From positions 453,875 to 517,874 of the forward strand of contig NW_005178809.1 of NCBI RefSeq assembly GCF_000350225.1: a DNA stretch of 64,000 bases, in the 5' to 3' direction. The notes below the pieces were generated by a model. It saw only the letters and a list, made by a program, of their open reading frames with translations. It was not told the DNA's origin and made no database searches. Shown piece after piece: positions 28,467-37,568 of this stretch. The position numbers were made by a program, and so were the translations under genes. Position 1 is the first letter of the stretch; each line of letters opens with the position of its first letter. The stretch comes from Chondrus crispus (Eukaryota; Rhodophyta; Florideophyceae; Gigartinales; Gigartinaceae).

Positions 28467-29560
28467 GTGCCAAGCCTCAGGAGCTCAGGCACCCCCGAAC
28501 CGGTTGCGCCAGTGGAAGCGCAACCGGGGAACCGAACGGAAATCTGGGCCATCTGCTTCTTCAAGAAGCAGAATTATAAGGTTTCCGCCACGGTTGGCCG
28601 AAAGCAGGCGCTGATGGTCGCCATCACGCCAGTGCTCGACTCAGGAGCCGGCCCGAACCTCATCCATTTGCGGTGTGTCGCCGAGTCATGGAGACCGTCG
28701 ATAAAACCGGTTCGGAGCCCAGCGCTCATTGACGCGTCAAACCGCGCAATGAAAGCTCTAGGAGAGATCTCCTTGTTTGTCCGTATCGGTGAATTTATAG
28801 CGCGCATCCCGTTCTTGGCGGTGACGAGCCTCGCCGTGGACTGTACCCTCGGTACGACCTTTCTCGATCGCCACGTCAAGGCGATCCTCCCACCGCAACG
28901 GAAGGTCGTGTTTCACGACGCGCCACCAGTGGCGTTGGTCGGGACAACCCCCTCGAGGCACGACTGCAAGATGGCCTCCAGGAGTGCGGTGCGACACCTG
29001 CCGCCGTCGGAAAACCCCGGGCGGAAGCAGGCGGCATTCCCGACCACGACACCATCACGGAAAATCCGCCTCGTCGAAGGGGTGACAATCCCCCCGATGA
29101 CGCAGGCCCTCGTGAGGGCCGCCACGCCGGTAGGGGGTCTATGCTTTTTGCAGAACTCCCCAAAAACCGCGCACAAGAACCTGACACTCATGGCCCAGGG
29201 GGTCATGGACGTGGTCCCCGAAAAACCGTTCTCGGTAATGCTCAGCAACTTCGGGCACCGCCCGGTGCACATTCGGAAGCATACCGTGATCGGCCTGGCC
29301 CTACCGTCGCCCACTCACATCCTGACCCTTGGCGAGTCGGCCGCGGAAGCGGCCGAAGCTAAGGAAGGGGGAGGGATATTTAATTCCAACCTCTCAACCG
29401 CAGGGAATGGCGCGGGAGAATCCATCGACAACCGCACGGACAAGGACGTGGCTGAACAAGCACGCTGCCAAGGGCGCCCCTCGGGGCGGACGGACCGGAT
29501 AAACCCGAAGACACCGCCGCCCCTGAAGAGGACCCCAATTCCTGGCGGGAGGACGTCCAT
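28467..29560 (+). pseudogene. Protease region of element A pol
   Basis: A retropepsin-like domain: VLDSGAGPNLIHLRC contains the active-site D-S-G-A and LGTTFLDRHVKAILP is the second conserved block. A linker to RT follows, with a conserved purine tract at 29358-29375. It is similar throughout to element B. It is part of a broken pol. Confidence 0.85.
29358..29375 (+). promoter_or_regulatory. Purine tract inside pol (candidate central PPT), element A
   Basis: GCTAAGGAAGGGGGAGGG is identical to 48906-48923 in element B and resembles the polypurine tract before each 3' LTR. Confidence 0.45.
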
Positions 29561-30960
29561 ATCGGTGCCGAGGACGAGGAAGTGCGTTCGGAGGTCCTCG
29601 AGGTACAGTCCGAATTCAAGGGGATGTGGACCGGCCGGCTGGGAAAAATCGGGGCCACGAAGCACCGGATTGAGCTCAAGCCCGGTGCTCGCCCGATTTA
29701 CCAGGCGCCTTACCGCGCCGGACCAACCGCACGGGAAAAAGAGAAGACGGAGATCGACCGCATGCTCCGGGCAGGGGTAATCGAACCCGCCACGGCCGAA
29801 TGGGCAAGCCCCGTGGTATTCGTCCCTAAAAAGGATGGTACCATGCGGTTCTGTGTCGACTACAGAAAGCTCAACGCAGTCACCGTTCGGGATTCCTATC
29901 CGTTGCCGAGGATGGACGAGTGCATCGATTCCGTCGGCGACGCTACTGTCTTTACCACGCTGGATTGCAACAGCGGGTATTGGCAAGTAGAAATCGCCGA
30001 GGAGGACCGCGACAAGACGACGTTCGCGTCGCACTGCAGGTTGTACCGTTTCCTCCGCATGCCGTTCGGTTTGAAGAATGCCCCCGCGACATTCCAGCGG
30101 GCCGCCGACATTATACTGTCGCGGGTAAAATGGGAAACCGCACTGGTGTACCTGGATGATGTTATCATCTACTCCAAGACCGTAACGGAACACTTCGCAC
30201 ACGTCCGCGAGGTTCTACGTCTGCTGCGAGATGCGGGTGTGTCGCTGAAGTTGTCAAAGTGCGCTTTCTTTGACACTTCAGTCACCTACCTGGGACACGT
30301 GATCCGACCAGGTAGGCTGGAGGTCGAGCGCCGCAACGTGGTCGCCATCGAGCGCGCTCGACCACCCCAGAACCAGACGGAATTGCGGTCCTTTTTAGGG
30401 ATGTGCAATGTCTACCGTCGGTTCGTGAAGGGCTTCGCAAAAATAGCCGCACCGTTAAATCGAAAGACGGGGAAAAATCAACCGTTCGAGTTCGAGGTAC
30501 TCACCGATGAGAAATACGAGGCGTTCGTGGAGCTCAAGAAACGTCTCGTGTCACCACCGATTCTCGCGCTACCCCGTCACGGAAAGAAGTATACCATGGA
30601 TACGGACGCTTGCGCGTACCAGGTCGGCTGCGCCCTGCTATAGGAGCAGCCGAACGGAGACCGCCTACCGATCGGGTATTGGAGCCGCGCCCTCACGGAC
30701 GCGGAGAAGAACTATACAACTACCGAGAAGGAATGCCTCGCTGTCGTCTGGAGTATACTCACGCTTCGACCATATCTGTATGGGCACACGTTCGACCTCC
30801 GTACGGATCATGAGGCCCTCCGATGGGTCCTCAACCTGGCGGATAGCTCCGGCCGGCTAGCGCGCTGGCGTCTCCGCCTAGCCGAGTACCACTACGACGT
30901 ACAGTACCGGCCGGGTATCAAGCATCAACTCGCAGATGGCGTATCACGCCTCCGAGTTGA
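29561..30960 (+). pseudogene. RT and RNase H region of element A pol
   Basis: Ty3/gypsy reverse transcriptase blocks in order: WASPVVFVPKKDGTMRFCVD, TTLDCNSGYWQVEI, FLRMPFGLKNAPATFQRA and VYLDDVIIYS, followed by the thumb (FLGMCNVYRRFVKGFAKIA) and RNase H (DTDACAYQ and later blocks). Broken. Confidence 0.92.
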
Positions 30961-31194
30961 GGGCGCAAATTCCAAACCGGTCGACGACGACGTCCAGTGT
31001 TTCGCGGTACAATGGCGAGAGGAGGAGCATAACCCTGGCCAAGGTACCGTACACTGGAGACCCCCGTCGACCCGGGGAGAGCTGAGCACGCGTTCGCGGT
31101 TATACCCGAAGAACGCGACGTCTCATCCGTAACGGTAGAAGAGTTCCTTCGAGAACAGGCCGAGGACCCCTTCTGTAGGGCGGCCGCCGAGACC

Positions 31195-32450
31195 GTGGGG
31201 AATCCGGACTCGCGCTACGACGTTGACCGATACGGGTTCGTCGTCCGCAAGTCCCCCCTCGATGGGACCCTGCAGCGGGTTGTACCGAAACGGCTCAGGG
31301 CGAAGATATTGTACCTCGCCCATCATCCCCGCCTGGCAGGACACCCGGGCGGTACGAGGATGTATTATACCCTCCGGCGGGAATATTATTGGCCTCATAT
31401 GGCCAACGACGCCTTCAGTACCGTACGGAATTGCGCCTCGTGCGCCGCCACCCGGGGAACCCTGGTGCGGCATCAGAAGGACCTCAAGCTATTCCCAGCG
31501 GCAGGGCCGCTGGATTTTGTCGCCTTGGACCTGCTGGGTCCTTTACCGAAGACGGCGCACGGGAATCGCCACGTGCTCGTCATGACCGACCGGTTTACGA
31601 AGCTGACGCGCAGCATCCCGTTACGGACAACCACCGCATCGGTTGTGGCAAACGCCTTCCTGGACAATTGGGTCTACGTATACGGCGCACCTCGTTACGT
31701 GCTAACCGATAACGGACCACAATTTGCCGCCAAGTTCTTCGACGCGGTGTGCGCCTTGCTGGGGGTGAGGCACTACCTGACTACCGCCTATCACCCCCAG
31801 ACAAATGGGCAAACCGAACGGTTCAACCGCACCCTGGTGCAGCGCCTCCGACACTATGTCGAGGAGCATCAGCGGGACTGGGAAGAGTACATCCAGCCCC
31901 TGACCTTCGCGTATAACACGCAGGTCCACCGGTCAACGGAGACAACCCCGTTGGACCTGGTGCTGATGCGACCACCGTCCAGATTGGCACTGCCCGGTAC
32001 TGTACCGCAGGACGCCGGATCCCACACGGAAGACCCGCGGACCCTGGTACAGTACAAGCGCGCGACATTGCGGAAGCTCCGGGATGCCCTGGAGCGCACG
32101 CGAGTGAAACTAACCGCGGCGCAGAGGAGGTACAAAGCCGACTTTGATAAGAAGGTGCGCTTCCGTCCGGTCATCGCGGTGGGAGACTTTGTCTACGTGG
32201 ACCGTCCACCGCGGCCGTTGACGAGCGCCGAGCGGGGAGACCTGCCAAGCGACGAAGGAGGACTCTCCGTCAAGCTCTTACCGAAAACGGAAGGTCCGTT
32301 TCGGGTCCGATCCGCTACGGAGGCCACAGTGGTCGTCGACCAAGACGGGGTCTCGAACCGCGTGAGCATCGATCGGGTAACCAAGATGCCGCGGGGACCC
32401 CACGACCCTACTGTGGCCGCACCGACGATGTACCAGCCGGCGGGAACACC
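31195..32450 (+). pseudogene. Integrase region of element A pol
   Basis: HHCC zinc domain (HHPRLAGHPGG to NCASCAAT), then the DDE core with LLGPLPKTAHGNRHVLVMTD, VLTDNGPQFAAKFFD and AYHPQTNGQTERFNRTL, and a GPY/F-like region (KLLPKTEGPFRVRSAT). This part is open. It is very similar to element B. Confidence 0.92.
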
Positions 32451-32460
32451 CGAACCGCCA

Positions 32461-32637
32461 GCCGAGTACGTGGTGGACCACTTGGTCGCCCACCGGGAGA
32501 CCCGCAGCGGCGGCCAGTACAAGGTTCGCTGGTATGGTTTTACCCCAGCGGACGATACCTGGGAACCCGCCGAAGGCCTCGCGCAACCCTTCATCGACGG
32601 CTTCTGGCGCGCGCGGGCAACCGCGCGCCACCGCTAA
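32461..32637 (+). CDS. Chromodomain at the integrase C terminus, element A
   Basis: EYVVDHLVAHRETRSGGQYK, then VRWYGFTPADDTWEP, is a chromodomain with the aromatic cage positions occupied. Chromoviruses use it to direct integration to modified histones. It is the open C-terminal end of the integrase frame. Confidence 0.88.
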   Translation, partial: AEYVVDHLVAHRETRSGGQYKVRWYGFTPADDTWEPAEGLAQPFIDGFWRARATARHR

Positions 32638-32751
32638 AACCGCACCGGACAGACCCGGCGCGGATGGAATGGACCCGCCGGCGGGGCGACCCGACGCGGC
32701 GATGGCCAAGGAAACCCTAGAGCAGGCTACGTCTCACCCCCCTCGGGGTGG

Positions 32752-33115
32752 ATAAAATGGTAGCCCTCTTCCGAGCCCGGGTTAGCACACGGGAGACAAG
32801 ACCGAACGGGGGGGGGTACCGACGCGGAAATACTGTCAAGGCGAGCCCTCGTCGGTGGCTCAAGAGCGGGGTAAACCGCGACCGAACCGGTAGCAGAGCC
32901 AGGAAGTGGGTGTGTGTGGCCCTCTGAGCACGGGCGGCGGTTTCAAATACGACCGATTTTGGGAACCGCCCAATCGGAGCTCGTCAAACCGCCGAGAAGC
33001 CACCCGCCGCAAGGAAAAAGCAGGCAGAAATTACTAAGGAAAAAGCCGATTTCCCCGCTGAGTCGCTGGTGGGGATGCCCCCCGGGTGGCGCGGAGGGGG
33101 ACGTGCTACAGGCCG
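32752..33115 (+). repeat. Internal direct repeat, copy 1 (element A)
   Basis: It shares with copy 2 the segments GGTAGCCCTCTTCCGAGCCCGG-like, GGCGGCGGTTT, CCGATTTTGGG, GAGCTCGTCAAA, CCACCCGCCGCA and GGTGGGGATG, in the same order, at a distance of about 1.13 kb. Confidence 0.7.
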
Positions 33116-33384
33116 CCCATAATCGCTTACTCACTACCGCATGGCGCGCGGGCGACCGCGTGCAACCATTGCCCCGTGCCGGATTAACCCGGCGCGGAAG
33201 GGCCCTGGACGGCAAGGAGGCGACTCCGGTCGCCGGCTTTTAATTAAGCCCAAAAGGGGGCTACGTTTTTCCTCCTAGAAGGGTGGGAAAAAATTGTAGC
33301 ACCCTCCCGTTAACGGCATTGTACTTCCCGGGTCTGCCCGCGTCCGGAGGTCCCAAGACGGAAAACCGACTTTGGGAAGGCACA

Positions 33385-33463
33385 GGCGGATTTGGAAACC
33401 GGAACTGTAAAAACGCTGTTGCTGCTCGTTTTTTACAGTTTCTTTTCGTTTCCAAATCGCGCC
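33385..33463. repeat. Long imperfect hairpin
   Basis: The arms 33385-33415 (GGCGGATTTGGAAACC, then ACTGTAAAAACG) and 33427-33463 (CGTTTTTTACAGTTTC, then GTTTCCAAATCGCGCC) pair over most of their length with a short loop. A second perfect hairpin, GCCGTTTTT-GG-AAAAACGGC, lies at 33601-33620. Confidence 0.75.
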
Positions 33464-33875
33464 TCTGCGGAAGGTGGCCACTGCAGGACTTACCGACCGG
33501 TTTTGGACGAACGACAGAGCCTACCGCCGCCGGGAGCTCCTCGGTGACCGCACGGACATGCTGGCGGTCACACACCCGGCTGTCTCGCGGGTGAAAGAGC
33601 GCCGTTTTTGGAAAAACGGCCAGCCCTCCGGGACTGGGAAAAAAACACTTCCGCGCGACCGGCTAGGCCTTGCCCGGCGCAAGCGCAAGCCGCCTAACGA
33701 CATTGGTTGGCCATTCCGTACGGTTTGGGTGACGCGGGCTGCTCCGCTGCATGGGCGAAGCAGGCCACCCTACAGTACGGTACTGGGGGTGATCCCTGGG
33801 ACTGGGTTCTCTCTCAGTCGCCAGAGGGACTACTGTATGCAGTCAGGGGCGACAAGTTGCCCGCCATGAGGACGG

Positions 33876-34240
33876 GGAAAAATTGTAGCCCCCTCTCGAG
33901 GACGGCACCGCCCACAAGGTACCAGCCCGGGCATGTGGGTACCGGCGCCGTCAAACCGTCAAGGATAAACTCCCTGTGGGGAGCCCAGGAGTGGTGTGAA
34001 CCGCAACCAAACGGGGTACAGACCCCGGATCCGCGCATGTGTGGCCCTCAGCGCCCGGGCGGCGGTTTAAAAAAATACCGATTTTGGGGAGCACCCAATG
34101 GGAGCTCGTCAAAAAAGCAAAACGCCACCCGCCGCACAGAAAATTCAAGCACGTTTTACTAAGAAAAACGCCGATTTTACGGCAAACCGTCGGTGGGGAT
34201 GGGCACCTCGTGCTGCGCAGGGACGGGAAACTACCTCCGC
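33876..34240 (+). repeat. Internal direct repeat, copy 2 (element A)
   Basis: The imperfect second copy of 32752-33115, with the same order of shared segments. It ends shortly before the antisense frame. Confidence 0.7.
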
Positions 34241-34409
34241 TGCACCGCGCCGCACCCACCGCGAGGTCATTCACCGCGGCCGGCAGGGGCCGGCGGGGCA
34301 CTGAGACCAACAAGGACCATTCGGGGAGCTAGGAGAAGAAGAATGAGGAGACTACTTTACCGTAAATGAAGGGGGCTTCGGTTCGCTACCCTCACCGCCC
34401 CCGACGACC

Positions 34410-36668
34410 TTAATCGCGACGCTGGCGCTTCGCGGAGGGTTCAGACCCCGTAAGAGTCGCGGTTGCAGGGTCGGTCTCGACCGCACCATACGGCCTCTTG
34501 TTGGCCACCTGCGCACTCAATACTGCAAGGTGGTCCTGAGCGGCGCGAATACGCGTCATTGTCTCACCCCGCATAAGGTCGTCGCCGGTGTCGCGCTGGC
34601 GGATGGCAAACTGGAGGCCCGCCACCCGCGCCTTGAGCTGGGTCACCTCGACCAGCCAAGCGCGCGCGGACATCAAACCCGCTGCGAGAGTGGGCGGCAC
34701 GGGCACTCCGGCGTATCCGCACTCCACCTGCAGCGCCCGTAGGGCAGCCTGCGCGTCCAGGGCCATGGCGGGTACCTCCTCGGTTTGCGCGTCCGCAGGG
34801 GCTCCACCAGAAGCCACCGAGGGATTCTGAGTCCCCGTCCCGCTCCTGTCGCGGACGAGGGGAGCGCCAGAGCCCGGTACCGATATGGGGGCTACCCCGG
34901 TCGGGTTTACCGCCGCCGGCTCTACCACAGGCGCCACGTGAAGCGGCACCATTTGTGTCGGCTCCGCAGCGGGTTCCCCTTCGACCCGGCGCGGGGATAC
35001 CGCGGGCGTGGGTACGTCTACCGCGGGCGGTGTCGAGGGACCGACCGGAGGGTTCTCTGTGGTCCCGGCTTCGGGGTCAATCGCGACGACCTCGCCCTGC
35101 GGTGGCGACACCAGGATTGCTGTCACCGGCAGGGAGTCGGTTGACGCCTCGACGGGGCGTCCGGCGGAGGAAACCGCCGCGCCCCACCCGTCGCCCGAGG
35201 CGACGACCGCCCCGTACGACAGTGTACCGGTGTCCGATAACGATTCATACCACTGGTCGGCTTCTGTGGACACACCGTCCCAGTGCGGCATCCGCAGGGA
35301 ACATCCGCGGGCCCAACTGTACCAGACGAAGTCGCCGTGTTCGGAGAGGGACCAGTCCAACCGTTCGGAGAATTCAAGCAGAGCCTCGGCCCCAACCGGG
35401 TCGAAGGTAGTGCCCTCGAGGATGGCCGCCACCCCGACTGACCGGATGAGCCGCAAGAGCCCCGGGGACAGTCGGAAGAGTGAGCCCCGTTCTCCGGGCT
35501 CGTTTGAGCTCCGGCTCGCCAAGCGGGGATCCGGGCACTTGGTGAAGAACGGGAGGCCGTCCGGCGCGGCGTGCAGAAAGCACAGTACGGCCAACACCGC
35601 CCACTCGGACAATAAGATCGCGTCGATCAACCGTCGCGTCTGAGGTGTCGAGCCTCTCCCGAGCGAACCGGAAGGCATCCAGCGCGCGGCAACGTACGCC
35701 AGCGCGCTGGGGGTGGGAACGCAGAGGTACTGCGGGGCCTCGAGAGTGTGCCAGTCCATCGGTAAAGCGGGGTACAGTCGCCCCCGGGACGCCGGGGGGA
35801 CCGAGAAAAACTCCGTCAGGTGCCACATGTGGAAGTAGTCGTCCCCACGGCGCCACCGCAGGCGACTCTCCTTGGCGGAGTTCTCCCCCCACCGAACACG
35901 GTCGGCGATGCTATACCATCGGTCGAAGGGCCAGGGAAAGGCCACTAGCTGCACATGAGGTGCGGGGTCCACCTCCCCGCCGAATCTCCCGAGGAGGTTC
36001 AGCAGCCGCGAATGGTACTCATCCTCACCCGCACAGCGGACATAGAGGAGGTCCGAGCCGGATACAGTCACCGACCGGTCGGGGGCGTGGAGACAGCGCG
36101 TCCTCCAAGCTGCCGAGCGGTTCTCTTGTCGGATACGATCGCGAGGGGAGGGCGAACGAATGCCCCTCCGCCTCGGTATCGCCTCGAATCTTGCCGCGTC
36201 CGGATAATCCGCATTGACGTAGGCTTGGACGGAGATTGGCGGTTGACCCCGTGAGGGGTTCCGCCCACCTCGAGCCGTGCGATGGTCCATGTCGGCCCCG
36301 GGGAGCAGGCCTCGGACCGCACGAACACCGTTACGGAGCCATCCGGAGGGCAGAGTGGCCGCCGCCGGGTACGTCCCTGCATAGGGGTCGGGGCGTGTCG
36401 GATGTGGATCTTCATCGACTACCGAGGGTCCCCCGGCTCCGACCCGGTCGGGCAACTGCGTCACCGCGGTTGCACCGCCAACGCGGGGAACCGGGATGGA
36501 TCTCAGCGGGACTGGTAGCGGCCCGCGTTCCGCAGGCGTGGAAGCGGCAGCGGGCAGATCACCGGCACTCCGCTGCCGCACTGAATGAAAAGCGACGGTT
36601 GGCGCGGGCGTCGCTAAGGGGGAGCCCTCAGAGGAGGGCTGCCCCCTGTCCGTTCGGTGGTTCTCCAT
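34410..36668 (-). CDS. Antisense accessory protein of element A
   Basis: A long open frame on the strand opposite to gag-pol, between pol and the 3' LTR. It is open back to 37130 inside the LTR, but ATG 36668 (MENHRTDRG) is a more likely start and gives about 752 residues. Its core (DLLYVRCAGEDEYHSRLLNL to ECLRLIRSVG-like helices) aligns with the antisense frame of element B: shared blocks include LLYVRC, VQLVAFPWPFDRWYS, ESRLRWRR, FHMWHLTEFFSVP, LYPALP, YLCVPTPSALAYVAA, LLSEWAVLAVLCFLHAA and GLPFFTKCPDPRL. The C-terminal region is probably a coiled coil and ends in a basic patch (AKRQRR) like a nuclear signal. I recognise no known family. Antisense frames in this place are known from some plant Ty3/gypsy elements; any kinship is untested. 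Confidence 0.75.
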   Translation of the reverse strand: MENHRTDRGQPSSEGSPLATPAPTVAFHSVRQRSAGDLPAAASTPAERGPLPVPLRSIPVPRVGGATAVTQLPDRVGAGGPSVVDEDPHPTRPDPYAGTYPAAATLPSGWLRNGVRAVRGLLPGADMDHRTARGGRNPSRGQPPISVQAYVNADYPDAARFEAIPRRRGIRSPSPRDRIRQENRSAAWRTRCLHAPDRSVTVSGSDLLYVRCAGEDEYHSRLLNLLGRFGGEVDPAPHVQLVAFPWPFDRWYSIADRVRWGENSAKESRLRWRRGDDYFHMWHLTEFFSVPPASRGRLYPALPMDWHTLEAPQYLCVPTPSALAYVAARWMPSGSLGRGSTPQTRRLIDAILLSEWAVLAVLCFLHAAPDGLPFFTKCPDPRLASRSSNEPGERGSLFRLSPGLLRLIRSVGVAAILEGTTFDPVGAEALLEFSERLDWSLSEHGDFVWYSWARGCSLRMPHWDGVSTEADQWYESLSDTGTLSYGAVVASGDGWGAAVSSAGRPVEASTDSLPVTAILVSPPQGEVVAIDPEAGTTENPPVGPSTPPAVDVPTPAVSPRRVEGEPAAEPTQMVPLHVAPVVEPAAVNPTGVAPISVPGSGAPLVRDRSGTGTQNPSVASGGAPADAQTEEVPAMALDAQAALRALQVECGYAGVPVPPTLAAGLMSARAWLVEVTQLKARVAGLQFAIRQRDTGDDLMRGETMTRIRAAQDHLAVLSAQVANKRPYGAVETDPATATLTGSEPSAKRQRRD

Positions 36669-36959
36669 CCGTGGGGAAGGGAGTAAATCGGGAGATGAGG
36701 TGTGAGAAAGAGTATGGCTGGTGGTAGTCGTGGGGAGAAGCGTTGGGTGAGTTGTGGGAAATGATGAAAGCGTGAGGGGATCCGCCACCGCATGGGAAGA
36801 ATCACCGCGGTTAAATACCAAAAACTCCACAGGCTCCCCTGTGGAGGTGGCTGCCACGCGATCGCGCGCCCGCGATCGGCGCAGGTTTTTCCGTACGGTG
36901 AGAACTCTCTGCAAGCCGGTCATGGCACAACTCGGCCGCGACGAGGACATGTCGCGAAA

Positions 36960-36973
36960 TAAGGAAGGGGGTC
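36960..36973 (+). promoter_or_regulatory. Polypurine tract of element A
   Basis: AAAGGAAGGGGG-like purines followed by TC, directly before the 3' LTR; the primer for plus-strand synthesis. Element B has a similar tract at the same place. Confidence 0.75.
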
Positions 36974-37563
36974 TGTAGTACAATTGCGTACCACGACCAT
37001 CCCGGGGAGATGTGAACTGGACGGAAGAGCGGGTACTACTGTAGCGACCGGGTTTGCACGCGCCCGTAGCGGAGTACAGTAGTACCCTGCGGGTCACACG
37101 TGCTACAACCGCTGGCGTGGCCACGGGCACACGTATGTAACCCGTACGGTTATAAGTAGTAATTAGTAGTTAATGGCACGAATTTATTAATTGTGTACAG
37201 TAGCTGGTATACAGTAAGTAACAGCTACTGTGGCGGGACAGGTGTCCTGGCGTCCCATTTAGGGGTTAAGACCGGGGGCACCTGCCCCGTCCCAGTAAAG
37301 AGGAGGCAGACTCGCCTCCCTTCCCTTTACGGCTAAGTGCTAACACCGTTCCGGTTTTCCTTTAGCTCGGGCTTCTAACCCGTGACCGGCCGTCCGGGTA
37401 TAACACCACCGACCGGCTGCTCGTCACCGGCCACGTGAGCCTTCCCTCTTTTCGAGTCCATCCGTACGGTTTTTATCCGCGCGTGGGTAACCCAGCGTCG
37501 CGTGCTCCCTCACCTCTAACCCCCCTCGTTCCGAGTGGTCGGGACGAAGGTAGTTATACCACA
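36974..37563 (+). repeat. 3' LTR of element A (590 bp)
   Basis: The same length as the 5' LTR, about 98% identical, with the same TGT...ACA ends. GTCAC of element C follows. Confidence 0.97.
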
Positions 37564-37568
37564 GTCAC
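37564..37568. repeat. Target site duplication of element A, right copy
   Basis: GTCAC, identical to 25271-25275. Confidence 0.93.

Larger units (their letters stand above)
32641..34409 (+). other. Non-coding 3' region of element A with internal duplications
   Basis: About 1.77 kb between pol and the antisense frame. The corresponding space in element B is under 200 bases. A segment at about 32752-33115 recurs imperfectly at about 33876-34240, and a shorter related piece lies near 33288. It also holds a long hairpin at 33385-33463. No reading frame with support is seen. Confidence 0.7.
25276..37563 (+). mobile_element. Element A: Ty3/gypsy chromodomain retrotransposon (about 12.3 kb)
   Basis: It has two 590-bp LTRs (TGT...ACA), a PBS, gag, protease, RT, RNase H, integrase, a chromodomain, a long antisense reading frame and a polypurine tract. 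The LTRs differ at about a dozen of 590 positions (about 2%), so the insertion is fairly young. It is inserted in element C with duplication GTCAC. gag is open; pol carries about three breaks, so it is a fossil. It is related to but clearly distinct from element B. Confidence 0.97.

Noticed and set aside
29315-30202. A 295-codon minus-strand frame opposite to the RT region of element A
   Set aside because: It mirrors the coding strand of RT, has no domain, and is not kept at that length in element B.
34530-36727. Several plus-strand frames opposite to the antisense gene of element A
   Set aside because: Arg/Pro/Gly-rich shadows of the GC-rich antisense gene, without similarity to the corresponding frames in element B.
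36669-37130. Extension of the antisense frame of element A into the 3' LTR
   Set aside because: The extension translates LTR sequence and has no match in element B, so the ATG at 36668 is preferred.
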